Below, in pieces: positions 24,354 to 32,566 of a DNA stretch of 64,000 nt. Numbering within the stretch: the first letter of the stretch is position 1; each line of letters starts with the position of its first letter. The notes under the pieces were generated by a model, which had not been told where the DNA came from, made no database searches, and was given only the letters and a program-made list of their open reading frames with translations. Origin of the DNA: Gaiella sp038230035 (GTDB lineage Bacteria; Actinomycetota; Thermoleophilia; Gaiellales; Gaiellaceae); the NCBI GenBank assembly GCA_038230035.1, contig JBBRNX010000012.1, forward strand, positions 1 through 64,000, read 5' to 3'. The translations under genes and the position numbers were made by a program.

Positions 24354-25587
24354 CGAGCCGTCGAGCGTCGTCGGCGGGCGCGCCGGCGTCGTCGGCTTCC
24401 TGATCGGGAGCGCGGGGATGTTCGCGGTCATGTATTCGACGCAGGCGATCCTGCCGACGCTCGGCCGCGACTTCGAAGTCACGCCTTCGGAGGCCGGGCT
24501 GACGATCTCGGTGGTCGTCCTCGCACTCGCGCTGAGCGCGCCCGTGTGGGGGCCGCTCTCCGACCGGATCGGTCGCAAGCAGTCCCTCGTCCTCGCGAGC
24601 GCGTTGCTTGTCCTGCCGACCATCGGAGCCGGTCTCGCGCCGACGTTCGAGGTGCTTCTCCTGTTCCGGATCCTCCAGGGACTCTGCATGCCAGGCCTGC
24701 TGACGGTCGGTGTCCCGTACGTGGCCGAGGTGTTCTCGCCGGAGCTACGAGGCCGCGCGATGGGCTACTACATGTCGGCGCTCGTGGCGGGCGGCCTCAC
24801 GGGGAGAATCGGCGTCGCGCTGATCACCGACGTTGTCGGCTGGCGCTGGGCTATCGGTGGGCTCGCGATCCTGCCGCTCGCCAGTAGCGTCATCCTCCGC
24901 CGCTCCCTGCCCGATCTCCCGCGCCCCGTGCGCGCAGAGGGCTCAGGCCTTCTCCGACAAGTGACGAACCCTAGAGTCCTGCGCGCGGCTGCCGTCGGGA
25001 GCGCGTTCTTCTTCGTCTTCGTCGGCACCTTCTCGTACGTGACCTATCGCCTCGAGCGGCCGCCGTTCGGCTACGGAACTGTCGCGAGCAGCGCCGTGTT
25101 CGCTCTGTGGATCCTCGGGTTCACGACCCCGATCATCGGGCGAGTCGTCGACAGAGTTGGTTGGAAAGCTGTGGCCGGCGGCTCCGCTGCATTGTGTGCC
25201 GTGGGGCTCTTGATCACGCTGCCGTCGCAGATCGTCGGCGTCGTGGTGGGTTTGGCCGCTGTTGCTCTTGGCAACTTCGCCGGTGTCATGGCCGCCCAGA
25301 TCGGTGTTTCCGAGGCCAGCAAGGTCGATCGAGGCGCCGCCAGCGCCGTCTTCTTCAGCTTCTACTACGCGAGTGGCGCACTGGGCGGCTACCTGCCGGG
25401 GCTCGCGTGGCAGTCGTGGCACTGGAACGGCGTCGCGCTCGTCGGCGTCGGCGTGCTCCTACTCGCAGGATTCGCGCTCGTCGGCGGTCGCTCTAAACCT
25501 GCGGTTTGCCGTAAGGGCGAGGCTTGCCTCGCCCTGATGCCCACCCGGCGAGGGCGAGGCAAGCCTCGCCCCTACGACCAGGGGTAG
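24268..25587 (+). CDS. MFS transporter
   Basis: A 439-residue major facilitator protein with about 12 helices. The helix 2-3 loop signature GPLSDRIGRKQSLVLAS and the helix 4-5 region LFRILQGLCMPGLLTVGVPYVAEVFSPELRGRAMGYYMS are clear. The start is uncertain: GTG at 24268 lies inside glxD, while the first ATG, 24418, falls within helix 1. The last 25 residues (from about SKPAVCRKGEAC) are translated from a paired dispersed palindrome and are probably not functional. Likely carries the substrate or product of operon A. Confidence 0.82.
   Translation: MSRSRGCASACSTRSPSASPPGSPPTIASEPSSVVGGRAGVVGFLIGSAGMFAVMYSTQAILPTLGRDFEVTPSEAGLTISVVVLALALSAPVWGPLSDRIGRKQSLVLASALLVLPTIGAGLAPTFEVLLLFRILQGLCMPGLLTVGVPYVAEVFSPELRGRAMGYYMSALVAGGLTGRIGVALITDVVGWRWAIGGLAILPLASSVILRRSLPDLPRPVRAEGSGLLRQVTNPRVLRAAAVGSAFFFVFVGTFSYVTYRLERPPFGYGTVASSAVFALWILGFTTPIIGRVVDRVGWKAVAGGSAALCAVGLLITLPSQIVGVVVGLAAVALGNFAGVMAAQIGVSEASKVDRGAASAVFFSFYYASGALGGYLPGLAWQSWHWNGVALVGVGVLLLAGFALVGGRSKPAVCRKGEACLALMPTRRGRGKPRPYDQG
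25511..25576. repeat. paired dispersed palindromes (BIME-like)
   Basis: Two copies of GGGCGAGGC-N2-GCCTCGCCC (25515-25534 with TT centre; 25552-25571 with AA centre) stand 17 bases apart between two convergent genes. The MFS gene runs through both, and the opposing FAD oxidase takes its TAG stop from the CCCCTA edge (25572-25574). They could serve as a bidirectional terminator. Confidence 0.8.
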
Positions 25588-26888
25588 GGCGAGTGCGAGA
25601 CCGGGTGGAGGTCGCCGGTCGCGAAGCGCTCGAAACGGAACGGGTACAGAAGGCTTGAGTGCTCGCCGACGACGACCTTCGCGACCTCGCGGCCGACGCC
25701 GATCATCTTGTAGCCGTGGTTCGAGTCGAGCACGCAGTAGACGTTCGGCCGCATGTAGTCGAACACCGGGAAGTTGTCGGCGGTGAACGAGCCGACGCCT
25801 CCCGAGCGCGCCGTCTTGTAGAGCGGCCGGCAGCCCTCGAACCGGCTCATCGCGTGTGAGAGCGCCGCGCACCACATGTCCGGGAACTCGTTGTCGACGT
25901 TCGTTGTCGAAGGGTACGGATCGAGCTCGACGTCGCCGTCGACCGTCAGCGGTGAGGCACCGCCCTGGACGCCGTGGCGGTCGCGCTTGTAGTAGATGCC
26001 CCAGAGCTCGTCGGTGATCAGCTTGCCGTCGTCGGTGTAGAGCGGTGCGTCCGTATCCAAATGGATCACCGGAGGCGCGCCGCCATCGGCCAGCGCGAAC
26101 ATCAGCGGGTCAACCGTGATCTCGCCCTCCTGGAGGTTCCAGTACGTCCACATCGGGACGTCGGCGTGAACCTCGCCGCTCGGTGTCCGCACGTCGATTG
26201 CCGCAGGAAGCCCGAGTAGCGACCAGAACCGCTTCGCCCACGGGCCCGGCGCGATGATGACCTGCTCGCCGACCTCGATCGTGCCGGCACTCGTCTCTAC
26301 GGCCGAGACCGAATCGTCCGCGCGTGAGACGAAGCCGGTCACCTCGACACCCGTGACCACCTGCACGCCCTCCGCCTCGCACTTTGCGAGCAGCCCGTCG
26401 ATCGACTCCTGGTTGAACGCGAAGCCGCCCTGGTGCTCGTGCAGGCAGACGGTCACGCCCTGTGCGCGCCAGTCGGGGAAGAGCGACTTCATATGCGCGT
26501 CGACCTCACCCTCGCCGAGATAGAGGTCGGAGCGGTAGCCGATTCGCTCGTGGCGCTCGTGGACGGCGGTGAGATCCGATTCCTGGATGCGCGGGCCGAG
26601 GGCGATGTAGCCGACCGGGTTGTAGTGGTAGGCGGCCGGGTCGGACTCCCACACCTCGACACACGCCTGCATGAGCTCGCTCATCGCCGGCTGGAAGTAG
26701 TTGTTGCGGACGACGCCGCACGCGATCCCCGAGGCGCCGGCGCCGGGCCGCGACTTCTCGAGGACGACGATGTCCGCGCCGCTGCCCAGGCCGCGCTGCG
26801 AGAGCTCGTGCGCGAGGTGCATGGCGGTCGAGAGACCGTGGATGCCGGCTCCTACGACGACGTTACGAGAGGAAGAGGGAATGGTCAT
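25572..26888 (-). CDS. SoxB-like FAD-dependent amine oxidoreductase
   Basis: A 438-residue DAO-superfamily flavoprotein related to the sarcosine oxidase beta subunit. FAD motif VVVGAGIHGLSTAMHL with the downstream acidic LEKSRPGAGASGIACGVVRNNYFQP resembles the SoxB in this window (LEKSYIGSGAAGRNTTIIRANYRTP). GPWAKRF and LDSNHGYKMIGVG are late FAD-binding segments. Relatives oxidise secondary or tertiary N-methyl amines. It diverges from an IclR regulator, so it is probably that protein's target. AGGAGG lies six bases before the ATG. Substrate unknown. Confidence 0.82.
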   Translation of the reverse strand: MTIPSSSRNVVVGAGIHGLSTAMHLAHELSQRGLGSGADIVVLEKSRPGAGASGIACGVVRNNYFQPAMSELMQACVEVWESDPAAYHYNPVGYIALGPRIQESDLTAVHERHERIGYRSDLYLGEGEVDAHMKSLFPDWRAQGVTVCLHEHQGGFAFNQESIDGLLAKCEAEGVQVVTGVEVTGFVSRADDSVSAVETSAGTIEVGEQVIIAPGPWAKRFWSLLGLPAAIDVRTPSGEVHADVPMWTYWNLQEGEITVDPLMFALADGGAPPVIHLDTDAPLYTDDGKLITDELWGIYYKRDRHGVQGGASPLTVDGDVELDPYPSTTNVDNEFPDMWCAALSHAMSRFEGCRPLYKTARSGGVGSFTADNFPVFDYMRPNVYCVLDSNHGYKMIGVGREVAKVVVGEHSSLLYPFRFERFATGDLHPVSHSPYPWS

Positions 26889-26899
26889 GTAGTGTCCTC

Positions 26900-26918
26900 C
26901 TATTGTCTCAGCGGCAAT
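26900..26918. promoter_or_regulatory. candidate IclR operator
   Basis: The 58-base divergent spacer contains CTATTGTCTCAGCGGCAAT, an ATTG-N9-CAAT inverted repeat. A closely similar sequence (CTATTG, four bases, CAGCG, CAA) lies in front of soxD next to the second IclR gene. Shared motif plus divergent layout suggests the IclR binding site. Confidence 0.45.
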
Positions 26919-26946
26919 GGTGTTCTAAAACTGATCGGAACCTAGC

Positions 26947-27714
26947 ATGCCCCGCACCGGAAAGCCAGCCGTCAGGCACGTCGCGGCCGTCGAGCGGGCA
27001 CTCGCCGTGCTCGACGCCGTGGCCGAGGCGGAGGATGTCGGGACGAACGAGCTGGCGCGGCGCTCCGGCATCAATCCCAGCACGGTGTCGCGACTGCTGG
27101 CGACGCTCGCCGCGCGCGGCCTCGTGAGGCATGTCGAGGAAACCGGCCGCTACCGGCTCGGCGCGCGGCTCGTCCAGCTCGGCAGCGCTGCACTCGCCGG
27201 GCTCGACATGCGCGAGCTCGCGCGCCCCGTGCTGGCCTCGTTGGCTGCCGAGACGGGGGAGACGGCGACGCTCTCGGTCCCCGGTGAGCCGGACGCGATC
27301 ACGATCGACTTCGTCCAGAGCCCGTCGTCGGTGCAGAGCGTCGCGCGAGTTGGTCGGCCGAGCATCGCGCATGCGACGGCCACGGGGAAGGTTGCGCTTG
27401 CATTCGGCGCCGCGGTGCTGCCGCCGGGGCCGCTGCGTGCGTACACGACGCACACCGTCACCGATCGGAAGGTGCTCGAGGCTGAGCTGGCCGTGGTGCA
27501 CGATCGAGGTTTCGCCCTGGCGCTCGGCGAGCGCGAGGACGATCTCAATGCGGCTGCCGCGCCGGTGTTCGGCGCCCGCGGCGAGGTGGTCGCGATTCTC
27601 GGCGTCCAAGGACCGGCGTCGCGATTCGGCGAGGTCGAGGTGGGGGAGGCGAGCAGCCGGCTGCTCGTCGCGGCCCAGGAGCTGTCCGTATCGCTGGGCG
27701 GTCGGAAGGAGTAG
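26947..27714 (+). CDS. IclR-family transcriptional regulator (1)
   Basis: A 255-residue IclR regulator. The winged HTH covers about residues 10-70 (VERALAVLDAVAEAEDVGTNELARRSGINPSTVSRLL...YRLG) and the IclR effector domain follows (ETATLSVPGEPDAITIDFV, GRPSIAHATATGKVALAFG, REDDLNAAAAPVFGARGEVVAILGV). It is a clear paralogue of the IclR protein at 50868-51632. Diverges from the SoxB-like oxidase and precedes a CBS gene by nine bases. Effector is presumably the pathway substrate or product. Confidence 0.88.
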   Translation: MPRTGKPAVRHVAAVERALAVLDAVAEAEDVGTNELARRSGINPSTVSRLLATLAARGLVRHVEETGRYRLGARLVQLGSAALAGLDMRELARPVLASLAAETGETATLSVPGEPDAITIDFVQSPSSVQSVARVGRPSIAHATATGKVALAFGAAVLPPGPLRAYTTHTVTDRKVLEAELAVVHDRGFALALGEREDDLNAAAAPVFGARGEVVAILGVQGPASRFGEVEVGEASSRLLVAAQELSVSLGGRKE

Positions 27715-27723
27715 CATCGCGCG

Positions 27724-28113
27724 ATGGCGGTCGTCTCCGACCACATGGCGGGCGACCTCGTCACAGTCGCCCCCGAAGAGCTGCTCGGTGCGGCCGCGAA
27801 GCGTATGGCCGAGCGGAAGGTGGGAGCCGCGCTCATCCTCGACGGCACAAGGCTGATCGGGATCCTTAGCGAGCGTGACGTCCTTCGCGCGGTCGCGGCG
27901 GGAGGCGCCGAGTCGGCGCCGGTCTCTGCGTGGATGACGGCGAACCCGGAGACGATCGAGCCGGACGATTCCCTCGACCACGCCGCGGTGCTGATGATCC
28001 ACGGCGGCTTCCGCCACCTGCCGGTCGTCGATGACGGTCGCGCGGTCGGCATCTTGTCGATTCGCGATCTCGTGCGGGTCGCGCTCGACGACCGCGCCCC
28101 GCGCTGCGCCTAG
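27724..28113 (+). CDS. tandem CBS-domain protein
   Basis: A 129-residue protein consisting of two CBS motifs (about 5-60: MAGDLVTVAPEELLGAAAKRMAERKVGAALIL...GILSERDVLRAV; 65-125: MTANPETIEPDDSLDHAAVLMIHGGFRHLPVVD...GILSIRDL). Such stand-alone pairs bind adenine nucleotides and regulate partners. It is nine bases downstream of iclR and probably co-transcribed; it converges on the Usp gene with one base between stops. Confidence 0.85.
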   Translation: MAVVSDHMAGDLVTVAPEELLGAAAKRMAERKVGAALILDGTRLIGILSERDVLRAVAAGGAESAPVSAWMTANPETIEPDDSLDHAAVLMIHGGFRHLPVVDDGRAVGILSIRDLVRVALDDRAPRCA

Positions 28114-28114
28114 G

Positions 28115-28588
28115 CTAGGCGTCCGGCGCGAGCCAGACCAAGCACGTCGAGCGCTCACGGATGCGCCGCACGGCTTTTCGGTAGAGGCGCGCCCTTACGC
28201 GGGTCATGTCGGGACCGAGTACGAGCAGGCCTGGGCTGCGCTCCGAGACGAGCTCGATGAGCGCGTCTGCAGGATGTGGGCTCGAGACGCGGAGCAGCTC
28301 GACCCGAACATCGAGCGATGCCGCAAGCTCGGCGGGAGCGCGGAGTGCCTTCGTCAGCTCCTCGGACTCGATGTACGAGTAGCCCATCACGAGCGACATC
28401 GGCATCAGTTGCACAGGCGAGATATTCACGACGATGAGGACCTGCCCCGCCTCGACGGCGGCGTCGACAGCGAGCTCCGCTGCTTCGGCCGCAAACGGGA
28501 CGTCGAACGTGGCGAGCATCACAGGGCGCGCGCCCGCGGGGCGGCTCGGGGCGATCGAGCCGACTCCGGCGTGTCCGACGGCAGGCAT
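28115..28588 (-). CDS. UspA-like universal stress protein
   Basis: A 157-residue Usp-fold protein: central hydrophobic strand AGQVLIVVNI, a C-terminal LVLGPDMTRVRARLYRKAVRRIRERSTCLVWL that resembles the nucleotide loop and last strand, but the usual G-x2-G-x9-G-S/T is weak, so ATP binding is doubtful. ATG at 28588 starts just after the upstream gene's stop (28593). Pairs with the membrane zinc-ribbon protein. Confidence 0.65.
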   Translation of the reverse strand: MPAVGHAGVGSIAPSRPAGARPVMLATFDVPFAAEAAELAVDAAVEAGQVLIVVNISPVQLMPMSLVMGYSYIESEELTKALRAPAELAASLDVRVELLRVSSPHPADALIELVSERSPGLLVLGPDMTRVRARLYRKAVRRIRERSTCLVWLAPDA

Positions 28589-28592
28589 CAGC

Positions 28593-28955
28593 TTACGGCT
28601 GATCTGGCCGGAGCTGCCACTTCGGGTTGCCCTCTCTGACGCTCCGAGCCGCACGCTGACGGATCTCGGGCACCGCAAACAGACGCCAGAGGAGCATGAC
28701 GAGAAAAAGCAGGAGCGCGAACTGGAGCCCGACGTAGACGGTGAGCGGGATGAGCATGGCTGCTGCTAGGAGTGGCGGCCCCACGATGAGCACCTTGAAC
28801 CGGCGCACGCTCCCCAGCAGCGCTGCGTACTCCTCCGCCGGGATCTGTGTCGTATCCCACGTGCGCCCACAGGTGTCGCAGTGCCATCGCTCACCGTACG
28901 GGACGCTTGCGGAGGCGCCGCAGTCGCATGTGATCGTGATCGGCGGCTTGGCCAT
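28593..28955 (-). CDS. zinc-ribbon membrane protein
   Basis: A 120-residue protein. The N-terminus has four Cys in a CDCG...CDTCG layout (CxC and CxxC), typical of a zinc ribbon, followed by two hydrophobic helices (FKVLIVGPPLLAAAMLIPLTVYVGLQFALLLFLVMLLWRLF) and a basic tail. ATG at 28955. It is followed four bases later by the Usp gene. No named family. Confidence 0.65.
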   Translation of the reverse strand: MAKPPITITCDCGASASVPYGERWHCDTCGRTWDTTQIPAEEYAALLGSVRRFKVLIVGPPLLAAAMLIPLTVYVGLQFALLLFLVMLLWRLFAVPEIRQRAARSVREGNPKWQLRPDQP

Positions 28956-29081
28956 TCCGCGCAATTCTAGGGCGTGTGGGAAACCAAGCCTTGGATACCT
29001 CCGGGAGACATGTTACGGTCGCGGTGGTCGACGCCGCCTGAGCGCGGGCGCGGTTGTTTTCCAACGACGAGGAGGTGTGCT

Positions 29082-30602
29082 GTGGCAGAGGCGATGGTCG
29101 AGGAGCGACACCTCCTCAAGACGCTTCGCTGGTACGACGGGTTCGTGATCTGCCTGGCGAATCCCGGTTTCCTGCTCGGGTCGCTCGGTTGGTCGGTGCT
29201 CGACCTCGGCGGCTGGGGAGCGGCGCTGATCTGGGGCGTCACGGCGGCCATCGTCTTCCCCGTTCAGATCATCTACTCGGAACTCGCCGCCATGTTCCCG
29301 CACAAATCGGGGGGCGTCTCCATCTACGCGAACGAGGCCTGGCGGAAGTACACGACCCTCATCGGTCCCGTCGCGACGTTCGGGTACTGGATCGGTTGGT
29401 CTGTCGTGCTCTCGTTCCTGGGGCTGTTCACCGGCTACATCGCGCAGGCGGCGTGGTTCCCGCACGAGCCGTATGGGACATACGCGTTCGGTGGCGCGAA
29501 GATCGACAACGGGTACTTCAGCACCGGCAGCGTCGCCATCGGTCTCCAGCACCTGATTGCGATCGGCCTCATTTTTGCCGTCTGGGTCTTCAACGTCTTC
29601 GGCACCCGCATTGCCGTGGCGTTCAACTACATCGCCGGCATCCTGCTCATGTTCCCGCTCTTCTGCTTCACGCTACTGCCGTTCCTGAACGGCGACTTCC
29701 ACTCCTCCAACCTGACGTACAAACTCAACGACCCCGGTCTCGCGTGGGGGGGTTGGCAGCTCGCGCTGGTCTGGATCTGGATCATGATCTGGTCGACGGC
29801 TCCCGAAGCTGCTGCAACCTTCGCGCCTGAATACAAGAACACGGTCCGCGACACGAGAAAGGCTCTGATCTCGTCGGCGGCCTTCATTCTCGTGATCAAC
29901 ACCGTCGTGCCGATTGCCATGACGGGCGGCGTCGGCGCGAAGAAGGTCGAGCTCTTCGACTACGTCGGAGCCCTTAACTCCCTCGTCGGCAAGGGAGCGA
30001 CCAACTTCTTCGTCGTCGTCTTGTGCGCGAGCTTCATCATGTCCATGAACACAGCGACTGCGGACGGTAGCCGCGCGCTCTACGGCATCTCGAAGGACGG
30101 CCTGACGGTCAAGCAGCTCGGACGGTTGAACAAGTACAACGTGCCCGGAACAGCGATGTCGCTCGACATGGTCATCAACATCCTGTTCGTCCTCTTCGTG
30201 GGCAATCTGTTCGGCATCCTGGTCGCGAGCAACATTGGCTACGTCCTCGCGAACATGTTCGCGATCGGCGCGTTCGTCTTGCTCCGCAGAGATCGGCCGG
30301 ACTGGCCGAGACCGATCAAGCTCCCGTCGATTTGGATTCCGATCGCCGTGGTGCTGTTTGTGGCGTTCGCGGTCTTCAGCGTTGTCGGTATCGGCTGGTT
30401 CCAGATCGCCGGCGGCGGCGCTGTCTACGGCGGGACAAAGGAGAAGGTCATCGGCTTCTGCGTCCTCGCCGGTTCCCTCCTTCTCTTCCTGTTCCGGCGC
30501 ATCGTCCAGGACAAGGAGACACCGCACTTGCGCGAGGAGACTCCGACCATGCCGGATGAGGCGGTAGCGCGCCTCCTGCGGGAGGAGATGGCTGCGAGGT
30601 AA
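29082..30602 (+). CDS. APC-superfamily amino acid/amine permease (1)
   Basis: A 506-residue permease with about 12-14 helices, opening with WYDGFVICLANPGFLLGSLGWSVLDLGGWGAALIWGVTAAI and containing the APC helix-6 style EAAATFAPEYKN segment and MSMNTATADGSRALYGISKDGLTVKQLG, the helix 8 loop seen in amino acid/polyamine transporters. GTG at 29082 has GAGGAGG seven bases upstream. It stands between the IclR/SoxB-like region and the flavin reductase, and resembles the permease at 60296 in layout. Likely imports a methylated or ordinary amino acid; substrate unknown. Confidence 0.85.
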   Translation: MAEAMVEERHLLKTLRWYDGFVICLANPGFLLGSLGWSVLDLGGWGAALIWGVTAAIVFPVQIIYSELAAMFPHKSGGVSIYANEAWRKYTTLIGPVATFGYWIGWSVVLSFLGLFTGYIAQAAWFPHEPYGTYAFGGAKIDNGYFSTGSVAIGLQHLIAIGLIFAVWVFNVFGTRIAVAFNYIAGILLMFPLFCFTLLPFLNGDFHSSNLTYKLNDPGLAWGGWQLALVWIWIMIWSTAPEAAATFAPEYKNTVRDTRKALISSAAFILVINTVVPIAMTGGVGAKKVELFDYVGALNSLVGKGATNFFVVVLCASFIMSMNTATADGSRALYGISKDGLTVKQLGRLNKYNVPGTAMSLDMVINILFVLFVGNLFGILVASNIGYVLANMFAIGAFVLLRRDRPDWPRPIKLPSIWIPIAVVLFVAFAVFSVVGIGWFQIAGGGAVYGGTKEKVIGFCVLAGSLLLFLFRRIVQDKETPHLREETPTMPDEAVARLLREEMAAR

Positions 30603-30627
30603 GCGCCGGTTACTTCGAGGAATCGAG

Positions 30628-30656
30628 AAAGGGCGGCCACGAGCCGCCCTTTCTTG
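30628..30656 (+). terminator. intrinsic terminator after permease 1
   Basis: An 11-bp perfect stem (GAAAGGGCGGC at 30628-30638 and its complement at 30644-30654) with a 5-base loop, T-containing 3' end, 25 bases after the permease stop. Confidence 0.75.
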
Positions 30657-30669
30657 TCAGAATCGGGCG

Positions 30670-31644
30670 GTGAGCGGGATTCCAGAGGAGTTCGATGTTC
30701 CGATCGGCGGCGGGTTCGTCGCGGGCGGGCCTGATGGGATCGGGGAGACGGTCCTCGAGGATCTGCCGGAGCCGGAGGCGATGGAGACCGGGGCGGGGCT
30801 TGGTGCGGATGCGGCACTCGAGTTCCGCAAGACGCTCGGGATGTTCGCCACCGGCGTCACGGTGATCACGACACAGTCGCAGGGACAGGTGCATGGCATG
30901 ACGGCGAACGCGTTCATGTCGGTGTCGCTGCGGCCGCCGCTCGTGCTCATCTCGGTGGATCGGCGAGCCCGGCTCAACCCGCTTCTGCGGGAGGGGGCGC
31001 GGTACGGGATCAGCGTGTTGGAGAGCCGCCAGTCCGGTCTCTCGGATCACTTCGCCGGGCGTGTGTCGGAGCGAGCGGAGGAACCGCGCTTCGAGATCGT
31101 GCGCGACACGCCGCTTGTCGAGGGAGCACTGGCGCATCTCGTCGCGCGGGTCGTTCGCTCGTACTGGGGCGGTGACCACTCGCTCTTCCTGGGCCAGGTC
31201 GAGTACGTGCGCTACGGCGAAGGCGAGCCGCTGCTGTTCCACAGCGGGCGGTACGAGCGAATTGCGGCGGATCCGCAATTGTTCTCGGCCTTGCCGGCTG
31301 AGCTGCTCGAACCGATCCTTACGCGCGGCCAGGAGGCGACGTTCGGAATCGGTGAGACGCTGATGACCCGAGGCGAGAACGCAGACTCTCTGATGCTGAT
31401 CACCGCCGGGTCGGTCGTGGTCGAGCGACCCGGTCGGCGGCTGACGCTCGGTGTCGGGGCTCTGGTCGGCGAGATCGAGGTGCTCGATCCCGGAGCAGGT
31501 CGCCTGGCGACCATCACGGCGGAGGCCGAGACGATGTGCGTCGTCGTGGGGAGGGACGAGCTGCTCGCCGCCCTCGAAGGCAACCCGCGCGCCGCCATCG
31601 CCCTGCTCGAGATCCTCTCCAGTCGCTTCCGCGAAACCGTCTAA
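30670..31644 (+). CDS. flavin reductase-like / cyclic-nucleotide-binding fusion
   Basis: A 324-residue fusion. Residues about 48-195 are a flavin reductase-like FMN domain (FRKTLGMFATGVTVITTQ, MTANAFMSVSLRPPLVLISVD, SVLESRQSGLSDHFAGR, LFLGQVEYVRYGEGEPLLFHSGRY), as in two-component monooxygenase reductases. Residues about 205-320 are a cNMP-binding fold (LLEPILTRGQEATFGIGETLMTRGENADSLMLITAGSVVVE, GALVGEIEVLDPGAGRLATITAEAETMCVVVGRDEL). The PBC core Arg is not obvious, so the ligand may differ from cAMP. GTG start, short spacer after a terminator. The fusion would let a nucleotide or other signal gate flavin reduction; partner oxygenase unknown. Confidence 0.78.
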   Translation: MSGIPEEFDVPIGGGFVAGGPDGIGETVLEDLPEPEAMETGAGLGADAALEFRKTLGMFATGVTVITTQSQGQVHGMTANAFMSVSLRPPLVLISVDRRARLNPLLREGARYGISVLESRQSGLSDHFAGRVSERAEEPRFEIVRDTPLVEGALAHLVARVVRSYWGGDHSLFLGQVEYVRYGEGEPLLFHSGRYERIAADPQLFSALPAELLEPILTRGQEATFGIGETLMTRGENADSLMLITAGSVVVERPGRRLTLGVGALVGEIEVLDPGAGRLATITAEAETMCVVVGRDELLAALEGNPRAAIALLEILSSRFRETV

Positions 31645-31708
31645 CGCTTCGCTAGACCGCCTCCGCCGGGCATGTCGCCGCGGAAACGGAAAGGCTGTGG
31701 AGCGATTA

Positions 31709-32566
31709 TCAGCCTAGGTCTGGGAGCTCCGCGAGCCACGGTGTGCGGTAGCCCGACTCGTCCCATAAGACCGGGAAGAACGACTCGTCGAGCGAGAGGT
31801 CACCTCGCCGCCGGTAGCGCGAGTAGACGAGATCGACGTTCTGCTCGTGGAACCGCACCTCGACGGGAAGCATGTGCGAGACGAGCGCCATCCGCGCCAC
31901 CTCGGCGTTCGTGTTCGGCGCCGAGCCGTGCCAGGTCAGCCCGTGGTGGAACGAACCGCCTCCGGCCTTCACCACGACGGGGACGATCTCCGGCTCGACA
32001 TCCGCTGGCGCCGACGAACGCATCGGCGCAAGCCAGTCCTCCGGCGCGTGGAACTGCGAGCGCTCCGGCGGGGTGCGTGGCCAGCGGTGCGAGCCGCGGA
32101 CGAACTCGAGCGGCCCAGCGTCAGCGGTCGTGTCGTGGAGCGAGATCCAGCAGGTCGTCATTTCCGCGGGTACGAGGTAGTCGGCGTACGACGCGTCCTG
32201 GTGGAAGCCGATCGCCTTCGTCCCCGGCGGTTTCCATAGGACGTTGTCCTGCAAGAGCCGAATACCGCGGTAGCCCATCAGCTGTGCACACAAACGGCCG
32301 GTTTGCGCCGACAGCACTTGCGCGGCGATGATGTTGTCCGCGCGCCAGCCGTTGCAGATCTGTCGGGTCCTGTCTTCCGGGTCGCGCCCTCGTACCCAGT
32401 TGACCTCATCTGGCTTGATGCCCGTCTCGTACTCGCCGTCGAACAACCGCTCGTAACGCTCGCGTAGACGCACGAGCGCTCCGTCGGAAACCAGCCCTTC
32501 CTCGACGATCAGGAAGCCGTCGCGATCGAACGCCGCGACCTGCTCGGTGGAGAACGCCTCGACCAC
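31709..32566 (-). CDS. PhyH-family Fe(II)/2-oxoglutarate dioxygenase
   Basis: A 285-residue phytanoyl-CoA dioxygenase-type protein. The iron ligands appear as HQDASY (HxD, in GFHQDASYADYL) and the distal His in FHHGLTWHGSAPNT; the 2-oxoglutarate Arg follows as ARMALVSHM. Relatives hydroxylate lipids, small quaternary amines and other substrates. GTG start overlaps the stop of the upstream gene by one base (TAGTG), so it belongs to the operon with the DUF1989-GcvT fusion. In that context N-methyl hydroxylation is a reasonable guess, not shown. Confidence 0.82.
   Translation of the reverse strand: MVEAFSTEQVAAFDRDGFLIVEEGLVSDGALVRLRERYERLFDGEYETGIKPDEVNWVRGRDPEDRTRQICNGWRADNIIAAQVLSAQTGRLCAQLMGYRGIRLLQDNVLWKPPGTKAIGFHQDASYADYLVPAEMTTCWISLHDTTADAGPLEFVRGSHRWPRTPPERSQFHAPEDWLAPMRSSAPADVEPEIVPVVVKAGGGSFHHGLTWHGSAPNTNAEVARMALVSHMLPVEVRFHEQNVDLVYSRYRRRGDLSLDESFFPVLWDESGYRTPWLAELPDLG

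Noticed and set aside
28974..29081. riboswitch (glycine type) before permease 1
   Set aside because: No tandem aptamer core or expression platform could be recognised.
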